Shown in pieces: positions 41,832-50,794 of a stretch of DNA of 64,000 nt. Source of the DNA: Viridibacterium sediminicola (GTDB taxonomy: Bacteria > Pseudomonadota > Gammaproteobacteria > Burkholderiales > Rhodocyclaceae); assembly GCF_039631295.1 (NCBI RefSeq), contig NZ_JBDIVE010000002.1, forward strand, positions 434,001 through 498,000, read 5' to 3'. Position numbers and translations under genes: made by a program. Within the stretch, counting starts at the first letter, position 1; each line of letters opens with the position of its first letter. The notes below the pieces were generated by a model that was not told the DNA's origin, searched no databases, and saw nothing but the letters and a program-made list of their open reading frames with translations.

Positions 41832-43234
41832 GTCTTGCTCGGCGCCAGCGGCAGACGGATCGTGATGGCAATGCCACCCAGTTCGGCTGCTGCAGCCTCA
41901 ATCTCGCCGTCATGGGCCAGCACGATGTTGCGGCAGATCGCCAGCCCCAGCCCGGAGCCCCCGCTGGCACGGTTACGCGAGAGTTCGGCGCGATAGAAGC
42001 GGTCGAACAGACGGGGCAACACCGCCACAGCCACCCCTGGTGCAGAGTCCTCACAGCTCAGCACGGCTTGGCGCAGCGCGTTGACGCTCAGCTGGATGCG
42101 CACCATGCCGCCTGGGTCCGTATACCGACAGCAGTTTTCCAGCAGATTGTGCAGCAGCTGGCGGATGCGTCCGGCGTCAGCAAAAACCGGCAAGGGCTGC
42201 TCAGGCAGCACGCACTGCAGTTGCAACTGGCATTGCGCCAGACGCGGCGCAATGCGCTCGAGCACCTCGGCCACGCAGCGCACCAGATCCATATCCTCCT
42301 TGCGATACGCCAGCGCGGCCACATCGGTCAGGGCAAGATCATTGAGGTCGGTGACCAGCTTGCTCAACTGCGCCACTTCGCCCTGCAGCGAAGACAGCGC
42401 CTCGCGCCCGAAGGGCCGGATGCCATCTTCAAGCGCTTCCAGTTCGCCGTGCAGGATGCCCAGCGGCGTACGCAGTTCATGGGCGATATCGGCCATGAAT
42501 TCGCGACGCATCGCCTCGTTGCGTTCCAGCGTAGCGGCCAGATGATTGAAGTCATGCGCCAGCTGGCCGACCTCGTCCTTGCCGAACTCCGGCACGCGAC
42601 GCGCATAGTTGCCGCCCGCCAGTTCGTGGGTGGCGCGGGCGACCTGACGGATCGGCCCCATCACCGCATGCGAGACCCACCAGGCAATCAGTCCGGCAAA
42701 CAGGATCACCAGCAGAACGATCAGCCGATGAGCGCTGAGCTGGTCTGCAGCAAAACGCTTGGCGCCCATTTCGGTGACATTCTGGAAGGGCATCAGGGTC
42801 AGCCAGCCGACCGTCTGCTCGCCGAACTTGACCGGCAACTCGATGCGATCACCCTCATCGCTGCCGTGATAACCGATCACGAACCGTCGATCAGCATCCA
42901 GCAAGGTCATGCGCAGGAAGGCCCCCGTCAAATCCGACTCCGGCGGCGCGGTGTCGTCGCGAAGATCCGGACTCAGCCCACGCAACATGACGCGTATCCA
43001 CAAGCGCGGCTGCTCGCGCAGGAAGTCCCAGCTACCGCGCTCCTGATATGCCACCGTGAGGCGCGGCAGCGCCTGATTCATGCCGTCGACCGCCAGCTGA
43101 TTCAGATAGCCCACGAAACCATGTTTGAAACTGTGATGCGAGCCGATTCCGGCCGCGATGACGGCGGCGGCGGAGACCGCCAGCACGGCAATGAAAAGAC
43201 GCGTCGAGACGGTGATGCGGGCGAGCATGGACAT
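41828..43234 (-). CDS. baeS: Sensor histidine kinase, BaeS-like
   Basis: 468 residues from MSMLARITVS; starts up to 12 codons earlier are possible, with no clear RBS. TM1 (about 12-30), a periplasmic sensor domain (about 31-168), TM2 (about 170-188), HAMP, then the kinase: H252 in ADIAHELRTPLGI, NLLENCCRY, and ASGGSGLGLAICR (G2). The G1 box is degenerate (DSAPGVA, with one Gly replaced). It overlaps baeR by 4 nt. Its probable targets, the RND genes, start 147 nt away on the other strand. Confidence 0.88.
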   Translation of the reverse strand: MSMLARITVSTRLFIAVLAVSAAAVIAAGIGSHHSFKHGFVGYLNQLAVDGMNQALPRLTVAYQERGSWDFLREQPRLWIRVMLRGLSPDLRDDTAPPESDLTGAFLRMTLLDADRRFVIGYHGSDEGDRIELPVKFGEQTVGWLTLMPFQNVTEMGAKRFAADQLSAHRLIVLLVILFAGLIAWWVSHAVMGPIRQVARATHELAGGNYARRVPEFGKDEVGQLAHDFNHLAATLERNEAMRREFMADIAHELRTPLGILHGELEALEDGIRPFGREALSSLQGEVAQLSKLVTDLNDLALTDVAALAYRKEDMDLVRCVAEVLERIAPRLAQCQLQLQCVLPEQPLPVFADAGRIRQLLHNLLENCCRYTDPGGMVRIQLSVNALRQAVLSCEDSAPGVAVAVLPRLFDRFYRAELSRNRASGGSGLGLAICRNIVLAHDGEIEAAAAELGGIAITIRLPLAPSKT

Positions 43235-43318
43235 AGGCGCCATTGGAGCGCTGCAGGCCGCGCTTGGCAAGCGTGATCGTCACCCGCCATGCAGATCGCC
43301 GTCTGCAGCCTTCTTCAA

Positions 43319-43337
43319 TTTGTCTCCACATTCGTGG
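43319..43337 (+). promoter_or_regulatory. Candidate BaeR box before the RND operon
   Basis: TTTGTCTCCACATTCGTGG lies 44 nt upstream of the first RND gene. It resembles the E. coli BaeR box (TTTTTCTCCATDATTGGC), sharing TTTnTCTCCA. Together with the BaeRS-like genes on the other side it suggests that BaeR controls this operon. Consensus taken from memory of E. coli work; functional use is inference. Confidence 0.45.
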
Positions 43338-43380
43338 TCGATGATCACCAACATCCCTGAAGCCTAGGAAGTGAACACCC

Positions 43381-44526
43381 ATGAAAAAGCAGAGCTATCC
43401 CCTTCTGGCCAGCATGCTGCTGTGCATCCTGCTCAGCGCATGTGACAGCAACGAACCGGCCACCCAAAGCCCATCCGCCCCGCCCAAAGTCGGCGTGTAC
43501 GTCGTCACCAAGGGGACGGTGCCGATCAACGTCGAGCTCTCCGGTCGGGTCGCTGCCAAATCAGTGGCTGAAATCCGCCCGCAAGTCGGCGGCATTCTTG
43601 AGAAACAGCTGTTCACTGAAGGCGCAGCGGTCAAAGCCGGCCAAGTGCTGTATCAGATCGACGCGTCCAGCTACACAGCCGCCTACGCCAGCGCCAAAGC
43701 CGCGCTCGTGAAGGCAGAAGCGACCTTGCGCGCTTCGGAAGTAACCGCCAAGCGTGATGCCGGCCTGGCCAAGATCGAAGCGATCAGCCAGCAAACGGCT
43801 GACGACAGCCGCGCCGCTGTCGAAGAAAATCGTGCGGCCCTCGAAGTTGCCCAAGCGGCGCTCGATACCGCGCGCATCAATCTTGAACACACCCGCATCA
43901 CGGCGCCGATCAGCGGCCGCATCGACATTTCCGCGGTCGTCCCCGGCGCGCTGCTCAGCGCCGCGCAAACCACGGCACTGACCACGGTACGCCAGCTCGA
44001 CCCGCTGGTGGTCGACGTCAAGCAATCGAGCACCGAGCTGCTCCGCCTGCGTCAGGAGCTCAAGGCCGACGCCCGGCGCAAGCCTGGCGAGGAGGTTCCG
44101 GTCAAGCTGGTGCTGGAAGATGGCAGCGAATACGCGCATCCGGGCCGCCTGCAATTTGACGGTGTGAGTGTCGACGAGAGCACCGGCATGGTGACCCTGC
44201 GCGCCATCGTGCCCAACCCCGAAGGCGTGCTGCTGCCGGGCATGTACGTGAAGGCACGGGTGCAGGAAGGGCATCTGGACGACAGCATCCTGGTGCCGCA
44301 AGAAGGTGTGACCCGTCGTCCCTCGGGCGATGCCATCGCAATCGTCGTCGGCGAGGATGGCCGTCTGGCCGAACGCAAGCTGACACTGGGCCGCGCGATG
44401 GGTAACCAATGGGTGGTGACCGCAGGCCTGCAAGCCGGCGACAAAGTCGTTGTCGAGAGCCTCAAGCGGGCAGCGCTGGGCGATATCGTCACCGCCGTGC
44501 CGGCTGGCGGCGCCAGCAAGCGCTAA
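43381..44526 (+). CDS. RND efflux periplasmic adaptor (AcrA/MexA type)
   Basis: 381 residues, lipoprotein (lipobox LLSAC, C21). It links the inner-membrane pump to the outer-membrane channel. Biotinyl-lipoyl-like halves (VAEIRPQVGGILEKQLFTEG; RINLEHTRITAPISGRID) flank a coiled-coil hairpin (about 95-150). The C-terminal part (VLVPQEGVTRRPSGDAIAIV, VVTAGLQAGDKVVVE) is typical of the family. First gene of a three-gene operon; 12 nt to the pump gene. Confidence 0.94.
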   Translation: MKKQSYPLLASMLLCILLSACDSNEPATQSPSAPPKVGVYVVTKGTVPINVELSGRVAAKSVAEIRPQVGGILEKQLFTEGAAVKAGQVLYQIDASSYTAAYASAKAALVKAEATLRASEVTAKRDAGLAKIEAISQQTADDSRAAVEENRAALEVAQAALDTARINLEHTRITAPISGRIDISAVVPGALLSAAQTTALTTVRQLDPLVVDVKQSSTELLRLRQELKADARRKPGEEVPVKLVLEDGSEYAHPGRLQFDGVSVDESTGMVTLRAIVPNPEGVLLPGMYVKARVQEGHLDDSILVPQEGVTRRPSGDAIAIVVGEDGRLAERKLTLGRAMGNQWVVTAGLQAGDKVVVESLKRAALGDIVTAVPAGGASKR

Positions 44527-44538
44527 GGGGATACGGTC

Positions 44539-47500
44539 ATGGCACGTTTTTTCATAGATCGCCCAATCTTCGCCTGGGTCATCGCCATTGTCATCATGCT
44601 GGCCGGTGGCGCGGCGATCATGAGCCTGTCGCTCGAACAATATCCGGATATCGCTCCGACCAAGGTCACCATCCGCGCCACGTATAGCGGTGCATCGGCC
44701 GAGACCATCGAGAATTCGGTGATCCAGGTCATCGAACAACAGATGACCGGCCTGGACCACCTCACCTGGATGACCTCGAAAAGCCAGTCCGACGGCTCGG
44801 CCCGCGTCGAGCTCACCTTCGACGCAGGCACCAACCCCGATGTCGCCCAGATGCAGGTGCAGAACAAGCTGCAGCAGGTGCTCACGCAACTGCCTGAATC
44901 GGTACAGGACCAGGGCGTCACCGTCGCCAAAGCCAGTACCGACACGATGATGGTGTTTAACCTGATTTCCGACGACGCCTCCGTCACCTCGACCGACATC
45001 GCCAACTACATCGCCAACAATCTGAAGGACACCATCAGCCGCGTCGATGGCGTCGGTGACGCACAAGCCTACGGATCGGGTTACGCCATGCGCATCTGGC
45101 TCGACCCGAACAAGATGCTCAAGTACTCGCTGATGCCCTCGGACATCTCCAGTGCCCTGAGTGCGCAAAACACCGAAGTCTCCGCCGGCCAGGTCGGCGC
45201 ACTGCCGGCCGCCGCAGGGCAGAGCCTCAATGCCACGATCACTGCGCGCAGCAAGCTCAAGTCGATTGAGCAGTTTGAAAAGGTGATCGTCAAATCGGCG
45301 GCCGACGGCTCGGCCGTGCGCCTCGCCGATGTCGCCCGCCTGGAGCTGGGGCGCGAGAGCTATACCATCAGCACGCGCTACAAGGGCAATCCCTCGGCAG
45401 GTCTGGCCATCTCGCTGGCCTCCGGCGCCAATGCCCTCAAGGTAGCCGAGGCGGTACGCGCCAAGATCAAGGAAATGGAGCCCTATTTCCCGGCCCACAT
45501 GAGCTCGGTGATCGCCTACGACACCACGCCCTTCGTGAAAATCTCGATCGAAGAAGTGGTCCGCACCCTGGTCGAAGCCCTGGTGCTGGTGGTGCTGGTG
45601 ATGTACCTGTTCATGCAGAACCTGCGCGCCACGCTGATTCCTGCCGTGGCCGTGCCGGTGGTTCTGCTGGGCACCTTCGGCATCCTGTCGGTCTTCGGCT
45701 ACTCGATCAATACCCTGACCATGTTCGGCCTGGTGCTGGCCATCGGCCTGCTGGTTGACGACGCCATCGTGGTGGTCGAGAACGTCGAACGGATCATGAG
45801 CGAGGACGGTCTGTCGCCGCGTGAAGCGACGCGCAAGTCGATGGACCAGATCACTGGCGCGCTGATCGGTATCGCTCTGGTGCTCTCCGCGGTGTTCATC
45901 CCGATGGCGTTTTTCGGCGGCGCCACCGGCATCATCTACCGCCAATTCACGATTACCATCGTCTCGGCCATGGCCCTCTCGGTGCTCGTTGCGCTGACCC
46001 TCACGCCGGCGCTGTGCGCCAGCTTGCTCAAGCCGATCGAACAAGGCGGACACCCCAGCAGCGGCGTGCTCGGACGCTTCTTCAAGCGCTTCAACCAAGG
46101 CTTTACCGCAGGCACCGCACAGTACGGCCGTGGCGTCAGCCAGCTGCTCAAACGCCGTGCCATCAGCGCCCTGGTCTATGTGCTGCTGTTCGCGGCCACC
46201 GCCTTCATTTTCAAGAACCTGCCGACCTCCTTCCTGCCCACGGAAGACCAGGGCTCGCTGATGGCGCAGATCAAGCTACCGGCCGGCGCGACCAATGAGC
46301 GCCTGACGCAATCGCTGAAAACCTTCGAAACCTACCTCTCCAAGCAAGCCGAAGTACGGGCCTTCATGACGGTGAGCGGCACCGATGGCGACCAGGCCTC
46401 GGCGCGTGCCTTCATCACCCTGACCGACTGGAGCAAGCGCAGCGGCGCGGAACAGGATGCTGAAAGCCTGGTTCATCGCTTCTCCAAGGAGCTCTCTGGC
46501 CAGCTGCGCGATGCCACGGTGTTCGTCATGCAGCCACCGGCCGTGCGCGGTCTGGGCTCGAACTCCGGCTTTGATGTGCAGATCGAGGATGTGGGCGGCC
46601 TGGGTCACCAGGCACTGAGCGCCGCACGCGACCAGTTCCTGCGCCTGGCACGGCAGAGCAAGCTGCTCACCCAGGTGCGCACCAATAATCTGGATGACAC
46701 GCCGCAGCTGGAGATCAGCATCGACGACGCCAAGGCCACGGCGCTGCGTGTGTCGGCCAGCGACATCAACAGCACGATGTCCTACGCAATGGGTGGCAAA
46801 TACGTCAATGACTTCATCTATGGCGGACGCGTCAAGAAGGTCTACATCCAGGGTGACGCGCCCTTCCGCATGTCGCCCGACAGCTTCAAGAACTGGTACG
46901 TGCGCAACGCCAATGACGATATGGTGCCCTTCTCGGCCTTTGCCAGCGCCAAGTGGAGCTATGGCTCGCCGCAGCTGATCCGCTACAACGGCCTGTCCTC
47001 CTATGAAATGGTGGGCGAACCGGCCAAGGGCGTCAGCTCGGGCACGGCCATGGCTGAAGTGGAGCGCCTCATCAAGCAGCTGCCCGCCGGCATCGGCTAT
47101 GAATGGACCGGCGCCTCCTATCAGGAACGCCTGTCCGGCCAACAAGCGCCGCTGCTCTACGCAGTGTCGGTGCTGTTCGTGTTCCTCTGCCTGGCCGCGC
47201 TCTATGAGAGCTGGTCGGTGCCTTTCTCGGTGGTGCTGGTGGTGCCACTGGGCGTGCTCGGCGCCGTGCTGGCCACCTGGTTGGCGGCACAGAGCAACGA
47301 TGTGTACTTCCAGGTCGGCCTGCTGACCACGGTCGGTCTGTCGGCCAAGAACGCGATCCTCATTGTTGAATTCGCCAAGACCCTGGAGGAGCAAGGCATG
47401 CGCCTGGTCGAGGCGACGCTGGAAGCGGTACGCCTGCGTCTGCGCCCGATCATCATGACCTCGCTGGCCTTCATGTTCGGCGTGCTGCCGCTGGCATTGT

Positions 47501-47667
47501 CCACCGGCGCCGGCTCGATGAGCCGTCGCGCAATCGGTGTCGGCGTACTCGGCGGCATGATCTCGGCAACGCTGCTCGGCGTGCTCTTCGTGCCCCTCTT
47601 TTACGTCCTTGTGCGCAGCATCTCCGGCCCGCGCAAGGCCACCAGCTCCGCTGTGGAGAATGAATGA
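44539..47667 (+). CDS. RND multidrug efflux pump (AcrB/MexB type)
   Basis: 1042 residues, right size for an HAE1 RND transporter. Opens MARFFIDRPIFAWVIAIVIM. Twelve membrane helices; proton-relay aspartates in helix 4 (GLLVDDAIVVVENVERIM). Two large periplasmic loops and the usual second-half motifs (VGLLTTVGLSAKNAILIVEF). It pumps drugs, detergents or other amphiphiles using the proton gradient. Substrate range is not readable. Starts 12 nt after the adaptor gene and overlaps the channel gene by 4 nt. Confidence 0.95.
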   Translation: MARFFIDRPIFAWVIAIVIMLAGGAAIMSLSLEQYPDIAPTKVTIRATYSGASAETIENSVIQVIEQQMTGLDHLTWMTSKSQSDGSARVELTFDAGTNPDVAQMQVQNKLQQVLTQLPESVQDQGVTVAKASTDTMMVFNLISDDASVTSTDIANYIANNLKDTISRVDGVGDAQAYGSGYAMRIWLDPNKMLKYSLMPSDISSALSAQNTEVSAGQVGALPAAAGQSLNATITARSKLKSIEQFEKVIVKSAADGSAVRLADVARLELGRESYTISTRYKGNPSAGLAISLASGANALKVAEAVRAKIKEMEPYFPAHMSSVIAYDTTPFVKISIEEVVRTLVEALVLVVLVMYLFMQNLRATLIPAVAVPVVLLGTFGILSVFGYSINTLTMFGLVLAIGLLVDDAIVVVENVERIMSEDGLSPREATRKSMDQITGALIGIALVLSAVFIPMAFFGGATGIIYRQFTITIVSAMALSVLVALTLTPALCASLLKPIEQGGHPSSGVLGRFFKRFNQGFTAGTAQYGRGVSQLLKRRAISALVYVLLFAATAFIFKNLPTSFLPTEDQGSLMAQIKLPAGATNERLTQSLKTFETYLSKQAEVRAFMTVSGTDGDQASARAFITLTDWSKRSGAEQDAESLVHRFSKELSGQLRDATVFVMQPPAVRGLGSNSGFDVQIEDVGGLGHQALSAARDQFLRLARQSKLLTQVRTNNLDDTPQLEISIDDAKATALRVSASDINSTMSYAMGGKYVNDFIYGGRVKKVYIQGDAPFRMSPDSFKNWYVRNANDDMVPFSAFASAKWSYGSPQLIRYNGLSSYEMVGEPAKGVSSGTAMAEVERLIKQLPAGIGYEWTGASYQERLSGQQAPLLYAVSVLFVFLCLAALYESWSVPFSVVLVVPLGVLGAVLATWLAAQSNDVYFQVGLLTTVGLSAKNAILIVEFAKTLEEQGMRLVEATLEAVRLRLRPIIMTSLAFMFGVLPLALSTGAGSMSRRAIGVGVLGGMISATLLGVLFVPLFYVLVRSISGPRKATSSAVENE

Positions 47668-49118
47668 TGAATACCCCTCCCCTGCCACTCAAACACACGG
47701 CCATCCTGGCCTGCCTGCTGCTCTCGGCCTGCGTCAATCTGGCACCGACCTATGAACGCCCGCAGGCGCCCGTCGCCGCCAGCTGGCAGACGACAAGCCA
47801 GGCAGGCGACGCCAAGCTCGCAGCCAAGGAAGCCCCGGCGCGTGACTGGGAAGAGATCCTGGTCGATCCACGCCTGCGCGAAGTCATCCGCCTGAGCCTG
47901 GCCGAGAACCGCGACCTGCGCGTGGCCATTGCCAATGTCGACAAAGCCCGCGCTGCCTACCGGGTGACGCACGCGGCCGAACTGCCGACCCTCAATGCCA
48001 GCGCCAGCGAGTCCCGCGAGCACACCTCGAACCGCGCCAGCAGCTCGGGCGTCGGCTCGACCAGCAGTTCATGGAAAGCGCAGCTGGGCGTGAGCAGCTT
48101 CGAAATCGATCTCTTCGATCGCCTCGCCAATCTCAGTGAAGCGGGCTTGCAAAGCTACTTCCAGCTGGCGGAAACGCAGCGCAGCGTGCGCCTGTCCCTG
48201 GTGGCCCAGACCGCCATCGCCTGGCTGACCCTGGCCGCCGATCAGCAACAACTGCAGCTGGCGCGCAATACGCTGGAGAGCCGCGAACGGACCCTCAGTG
48301 TGACCGATCAGGCGCGCGCCCTGGGCGGTCTGGCCGCAGCCGACGTCGCCACCGCACGCGGCAGTCGCGATTCGGCACGCGCCAGCGTCGCCAGCTACAG
48401 CAGTGTCGTCGAACAGGATCGCAATGCACTGGAGCTGCTGGTCGGCAAGAAATTGCCTGATGCACTGCTCCCGCCACTGGACCTGCTCGGCAGCGAGAAG
48501 CCGGCGGCGCTGCTGGTCGACATCCCCAGCGATCTGGATTCCAGCATCCTCCTCAATCGCCCGGATGTGCTGGCCGCCGAACACACCCTGATCGCCGACA
48601 ACGCCAATATCGGTGCCGCACGCGCAGCCTTCTTCCCGAAGATCACGCTGACCGCCAGCGGCGGCAGCACCAGCCGCAGCCTGGATGATCTGTTCGCTTC
48701 CGGCAGCGGCGCCTGGAGCTTTGCACCGAGCATCACCCTGCCGATCTTCGACGGCGGCGCCAACCGCGCCACCCTCGATAGCCGCAAGGCGCAGCAAACG
48801 GCCGACATCGCCACCTACGAGAAAACCATCCAGACGGCCTTCTCCGAAGTGGCCAATGCACTGGCCGTACGCAAAAACCTCAGCGAGCAGATCGACGCCG
48901 TGCGTGGCGTGGTTGCCGCCGGCACGCAAAGCCTGGCCTTCGCCACCGCCAGCTACAAGGAAGGACGCGGCACCTACCTTGCTGTGCTGGATGCACAACG
49001 CACTTTGTACACCGCGCAGCAAAGCCTGATCACCCTGCAACTATCCGAGCAGAACAATCGCATCACCCTGTTCAAGGCACTCGGCGGCGGCACCACGGAA
49101 AAAACCGCGCCGCGCTGA
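47664..49118 (+). CDS. RND outer-membrane channel lipoprotein (NodT/OprM type)
   Basis: 484 residues. Lipobox LLSAC (C23). Two TolC-type repeats: LRVAIANVDKARAAYRVTHA and, in the second half, NIGAARAAFFPKITLTASGG and FSEVANALAVRKNLSEQIDA. It forms the outer-membrane duct of the tripartite pump. Its ATG overlaps the pump gene stop (ATGATGA); a second Met follows at once. No strong terminator on its own strand was found, only a hairpin at 49260. Confidence 0.94.
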   Translation: MMNTPPLPLKHTAILACLLLSACVNLAPTYERPQAPVAASWQTTSQAGDAKLAAKEAPARDWEEILVDPRLREVIRLSLAENRDLRVAIANVDKARAAYRVTHAAELPTLNASASESREHTSNRASSSGVGSTSSSWKAQLGVSSFEIDLFDRLANLSEAGLQSYFQLAETQRSVRLSLVAQTAIAWLTLAADQQQLQLARNTLESRERTLSVTDQARALGGLAAADVATARGSRDSARASVASYSSVVEQDRNALELLVGKKLPDALLPPLDLLGSEKPAALLVDIPSDLDSSILLNRPDVLAAEHTLIADNANIGAARAAFFPKITLTASGGSTSRSLDDLFASGSGAWSFAPSITLPIFDGGANRATLDSRKAQQTADIATYEKTIQTAFSEVANALAVRKNLSEQIDAVRGVVAAGTQSLAFATASYKEGRGTYLAVLDAQRTLYTAQQSLITLQLSEQNNRITLFKALGGGTTEKTAPR

Positions 49119-49354
49119 AAACGCTACATCGGCTGACGCGCCCGCTGCACGGTCCCACCTTGCAGCAGGCGGACGATCAGGCTACACGCAGAAGCTTGGG
49201 ATCGCGTTCAAACAGCTGCGTAGAAACAGCTTGCGAGCGCGCCAGCGCAGCCCAAGAAAAAGCCCGTCCTGGCAAAGCAGTGACGGGCTTGTTCGCGGAT
49301 TGCCTGCAACGCAACGGTCGTGGCCTTGAAAGGCCAGCGTCAGACAATAAATCC
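49119..49354. other. Gap between the RND operon and the island
   Basis: 236 nt without a gene. It contains only the hairpin at 49260-49290 described separately. The sequence left of the 56-bp repeat is chromosome and right of it is island. No tRNA half precedes the repeat on the minus strand. Confidence 0.7.
49260..49290 (-). terminator. Terminator originally downstream of tRNA-Ser(TGA)
   Basis: AAGCCCGTC, 13-nt loop, GACGGGCTT; on the minus strand it is followed by TTTTTC. It points the same way as the tRNA, 65 nt beyond the duplicated tRNA end at 49355, so before the island entered it would have ended the tRNA transcript. On the plus strand it might also serve the channel gene weakly (CTTGTTC). 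Confidence 0.7.
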
Positions 49355-49410
49355 TGGCGGAGGCTGTGAGATTCGAACTCACGGACGCTTGCGCGTCGGC
49401 AGTTTTCAAG
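49355..49410. repeat. Left direct repeat of the island (duplicated 3' part of tRNA-Ser)
   Basis: 56 nt identical to 52322-52377, the last 56 nt of tRNA-Ser(TGA) from the anticodon loop to CCA. Sequence differs at once on either side. The preceding minus-strand bases are not a tRNA 5' half, so this copy is a truncated tRNA end, as left by site-specific integration. It has no function as a tRNA gene. Confidence 0.95.
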
Positions 49411-49674
49411 TTTCCCGGAGCCGCGCTTTACGCCACTTTGAATTGCCATTGTAAGCCGTAAGACCCTTTTCAGGTCAAACACTTAGCGGCGTTTTCCATT
49501 TTTCGTAACTTGTCGTAGCTTTATGCCGCGTGCTTACGAGCCGCTTATGAGTGCCAGAATGGATGCGGCCGGCGACTGCGCTAACAGTCCCGACCGCGTG
49601 GCCAACTCCCTTGCTTACAAAGGAAGCCGACGTGAAGATAGTAACCACAACCGCCAAAGTCAGCGAGGTGCAGC

Positions 49675-50460
49675 ATGCCTAAGCTGACGAAGACCTATAT
49701 AGACAAGCTCACTGCACCCGCGGATAAAGAGGCGTTCCACTGGGACACCGAGATCAAAGGCTTTGGTCTGCGCGTTACCCCTACCAGCAAGATCACCTAC
49801 ATCGTGCAAGGGCGCGTCAATGGCAGTTCACCCCGCATTAGCATTGGCCCGCATGGTGTCTTCACTGTGGATCAAGCCCGCGAGGTCGCCCGCGAGCATT
49901 TGCGCAGCATGCGCATGGGCATCGACCCGCGCGCCGTTGCCAAGAAGGAGGCTGCGCAGCGCGTCAAGGACACGGAAGAAGATGCCGGGCGTGCGCTCGA
50001 CCAGAAGATGACCACAGTGTCACAGGTGATAGAGGCACTGGTGCAGGCAGTTCATGTGACGCATGCAGGCCAAGACGTGACCCGCGACATGGTGCATAGC
50101 GTGCTGAATCGAGTGGCGAATGGTCGCCGCTGGAAGGATGTAGATGACATGCTCCGCATGGCTCAGTTCCAATACCGAATCGACGTGGTGCGCGGGGCTA
50201 ACAATCAGGTGCTTTACTGGCGAGCACGGCACGCGGCCTGTAGCGGCATCACTCGTCAAAACCTGAGTCGTCGTCTTCGCAATCTTGTGTTTCGAACTCA
50301 GGTTCGCTATGAACCGTCAAGCCATCAGGGACGGTTACTACTTCAACACTCTCAACTTGGTGACCATCCATGCCTAGCGAATAGGTTACATGTGCTTCGA
50401 CCACCCCTTGGTCTATCTCGCCCCGAAATACTACCGACCTTTCCTCTCGGTCTTCCTTGA
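49675..50460 (+). pseudogene. Integrase remnant: arm-type DNA-binding domain only
   Basis: Open frame of 261 codons. Residues 1-95 are the DUF4102 N-terminal domain of P4-type tyrosine recombinases (FHWDTEIKGFGLRVTPTSKI; ISIGPHGVFTVDQAREVARE). The rest (from about residue 115) does not resemble the core or catalytic domain and no R-H-R-Y catalytic residues are seen. The last ~70 codons overlap the antisense small-protein gene, so the natural end was probably lost through deletion near 50240. It starts 265 nt from the left repeat. Confidence 0.75.
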
Positions 50461-50593
50461 ATTGGGGCTTGCTAACGACCTCGTGGTCGCCGACCTCCTT
50501 TAACTCTCCCGGCTGAACCTCAATAATCTCTTGGTCTTTGCCATCTTCAATGATGAGCACTAAGGGGCTGATTTGTTCGATTGAGAAAGGCAT
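50249..50593 (-). CDS. Small acidic protein of the island, unknown function
   Basis: 114 residues from MPFSIEQISPLVLIIEDGKD, with a strong RBS (AAGGAGA, 4 nt before ATG). Very acidic, with a tail of Asp/Glu (CEDDDSGFDE). Beta-rich by pattern (VVFRGEIDQGVVEAHVTYSL). I do not recognise a family. It overlaps the end of the integrase remnant on the other strand, and lies about 200 nt downstream of the coiled-coil membrane protein gene in the same direction. The good RBS and coherent composition favour a real gene. Confidence 0.65.
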   Translation of the reverse strand: MPFSIEQISPLVLIIEDGKDQEIIEVQPGELKEVGDHEVVSKPQFKEDREERSVVFRGEIDQGVVEAHVTYSLGMDGHQVESVEVVTVPDGLTVHSEPEFETQDCEDDDSGFDE

Positions 50594-50794
50594 TGAGTCT
50601 CCTTGGAAGTTGTAACGCCGACGGTGGGCAAGTTGCCGTTTCCTGCATATGGGGGCATGGACGCATAATTCAACTTCGCCTCTATGGAACGCCAAACACA
50701 GGATTAGGCGGGCTTGCCCGCTAAAGGCTTGGAGCCCTTGCGGTTAGACTGGTAGCGCATGAGCGACGTAAGCACAGCGTAAGACCGGCTTCGC

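Noticed and set aside
44539..49118. Many long antisense frames across the RND genes (e.g. 845 codons)
   Set aside because: Shadow frames of GC-rich coding DNA; no RBS or domains.
49355..49410. A second tRNA-Ser gene left of the island
   Set aside because: Only the last 56 nt are present. The preceding minus-strand bases do not form the acceptor or D arm, so it is a truncated copy made by integration.
49475..49657. 60-codon minus-strand ORF in the island left end
   Set aside because: Starts with hydrophobic residues but has no RBS or recognised pattern; likely chance.
49547..49687. 46-codon ORF just before the integrase remnant (MSARMDAAGD...)
   Set aside because: No good RBS, no family pattern, and it overlaps the next start by 13 nt. 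May be leftover leader sequence of the integrase.
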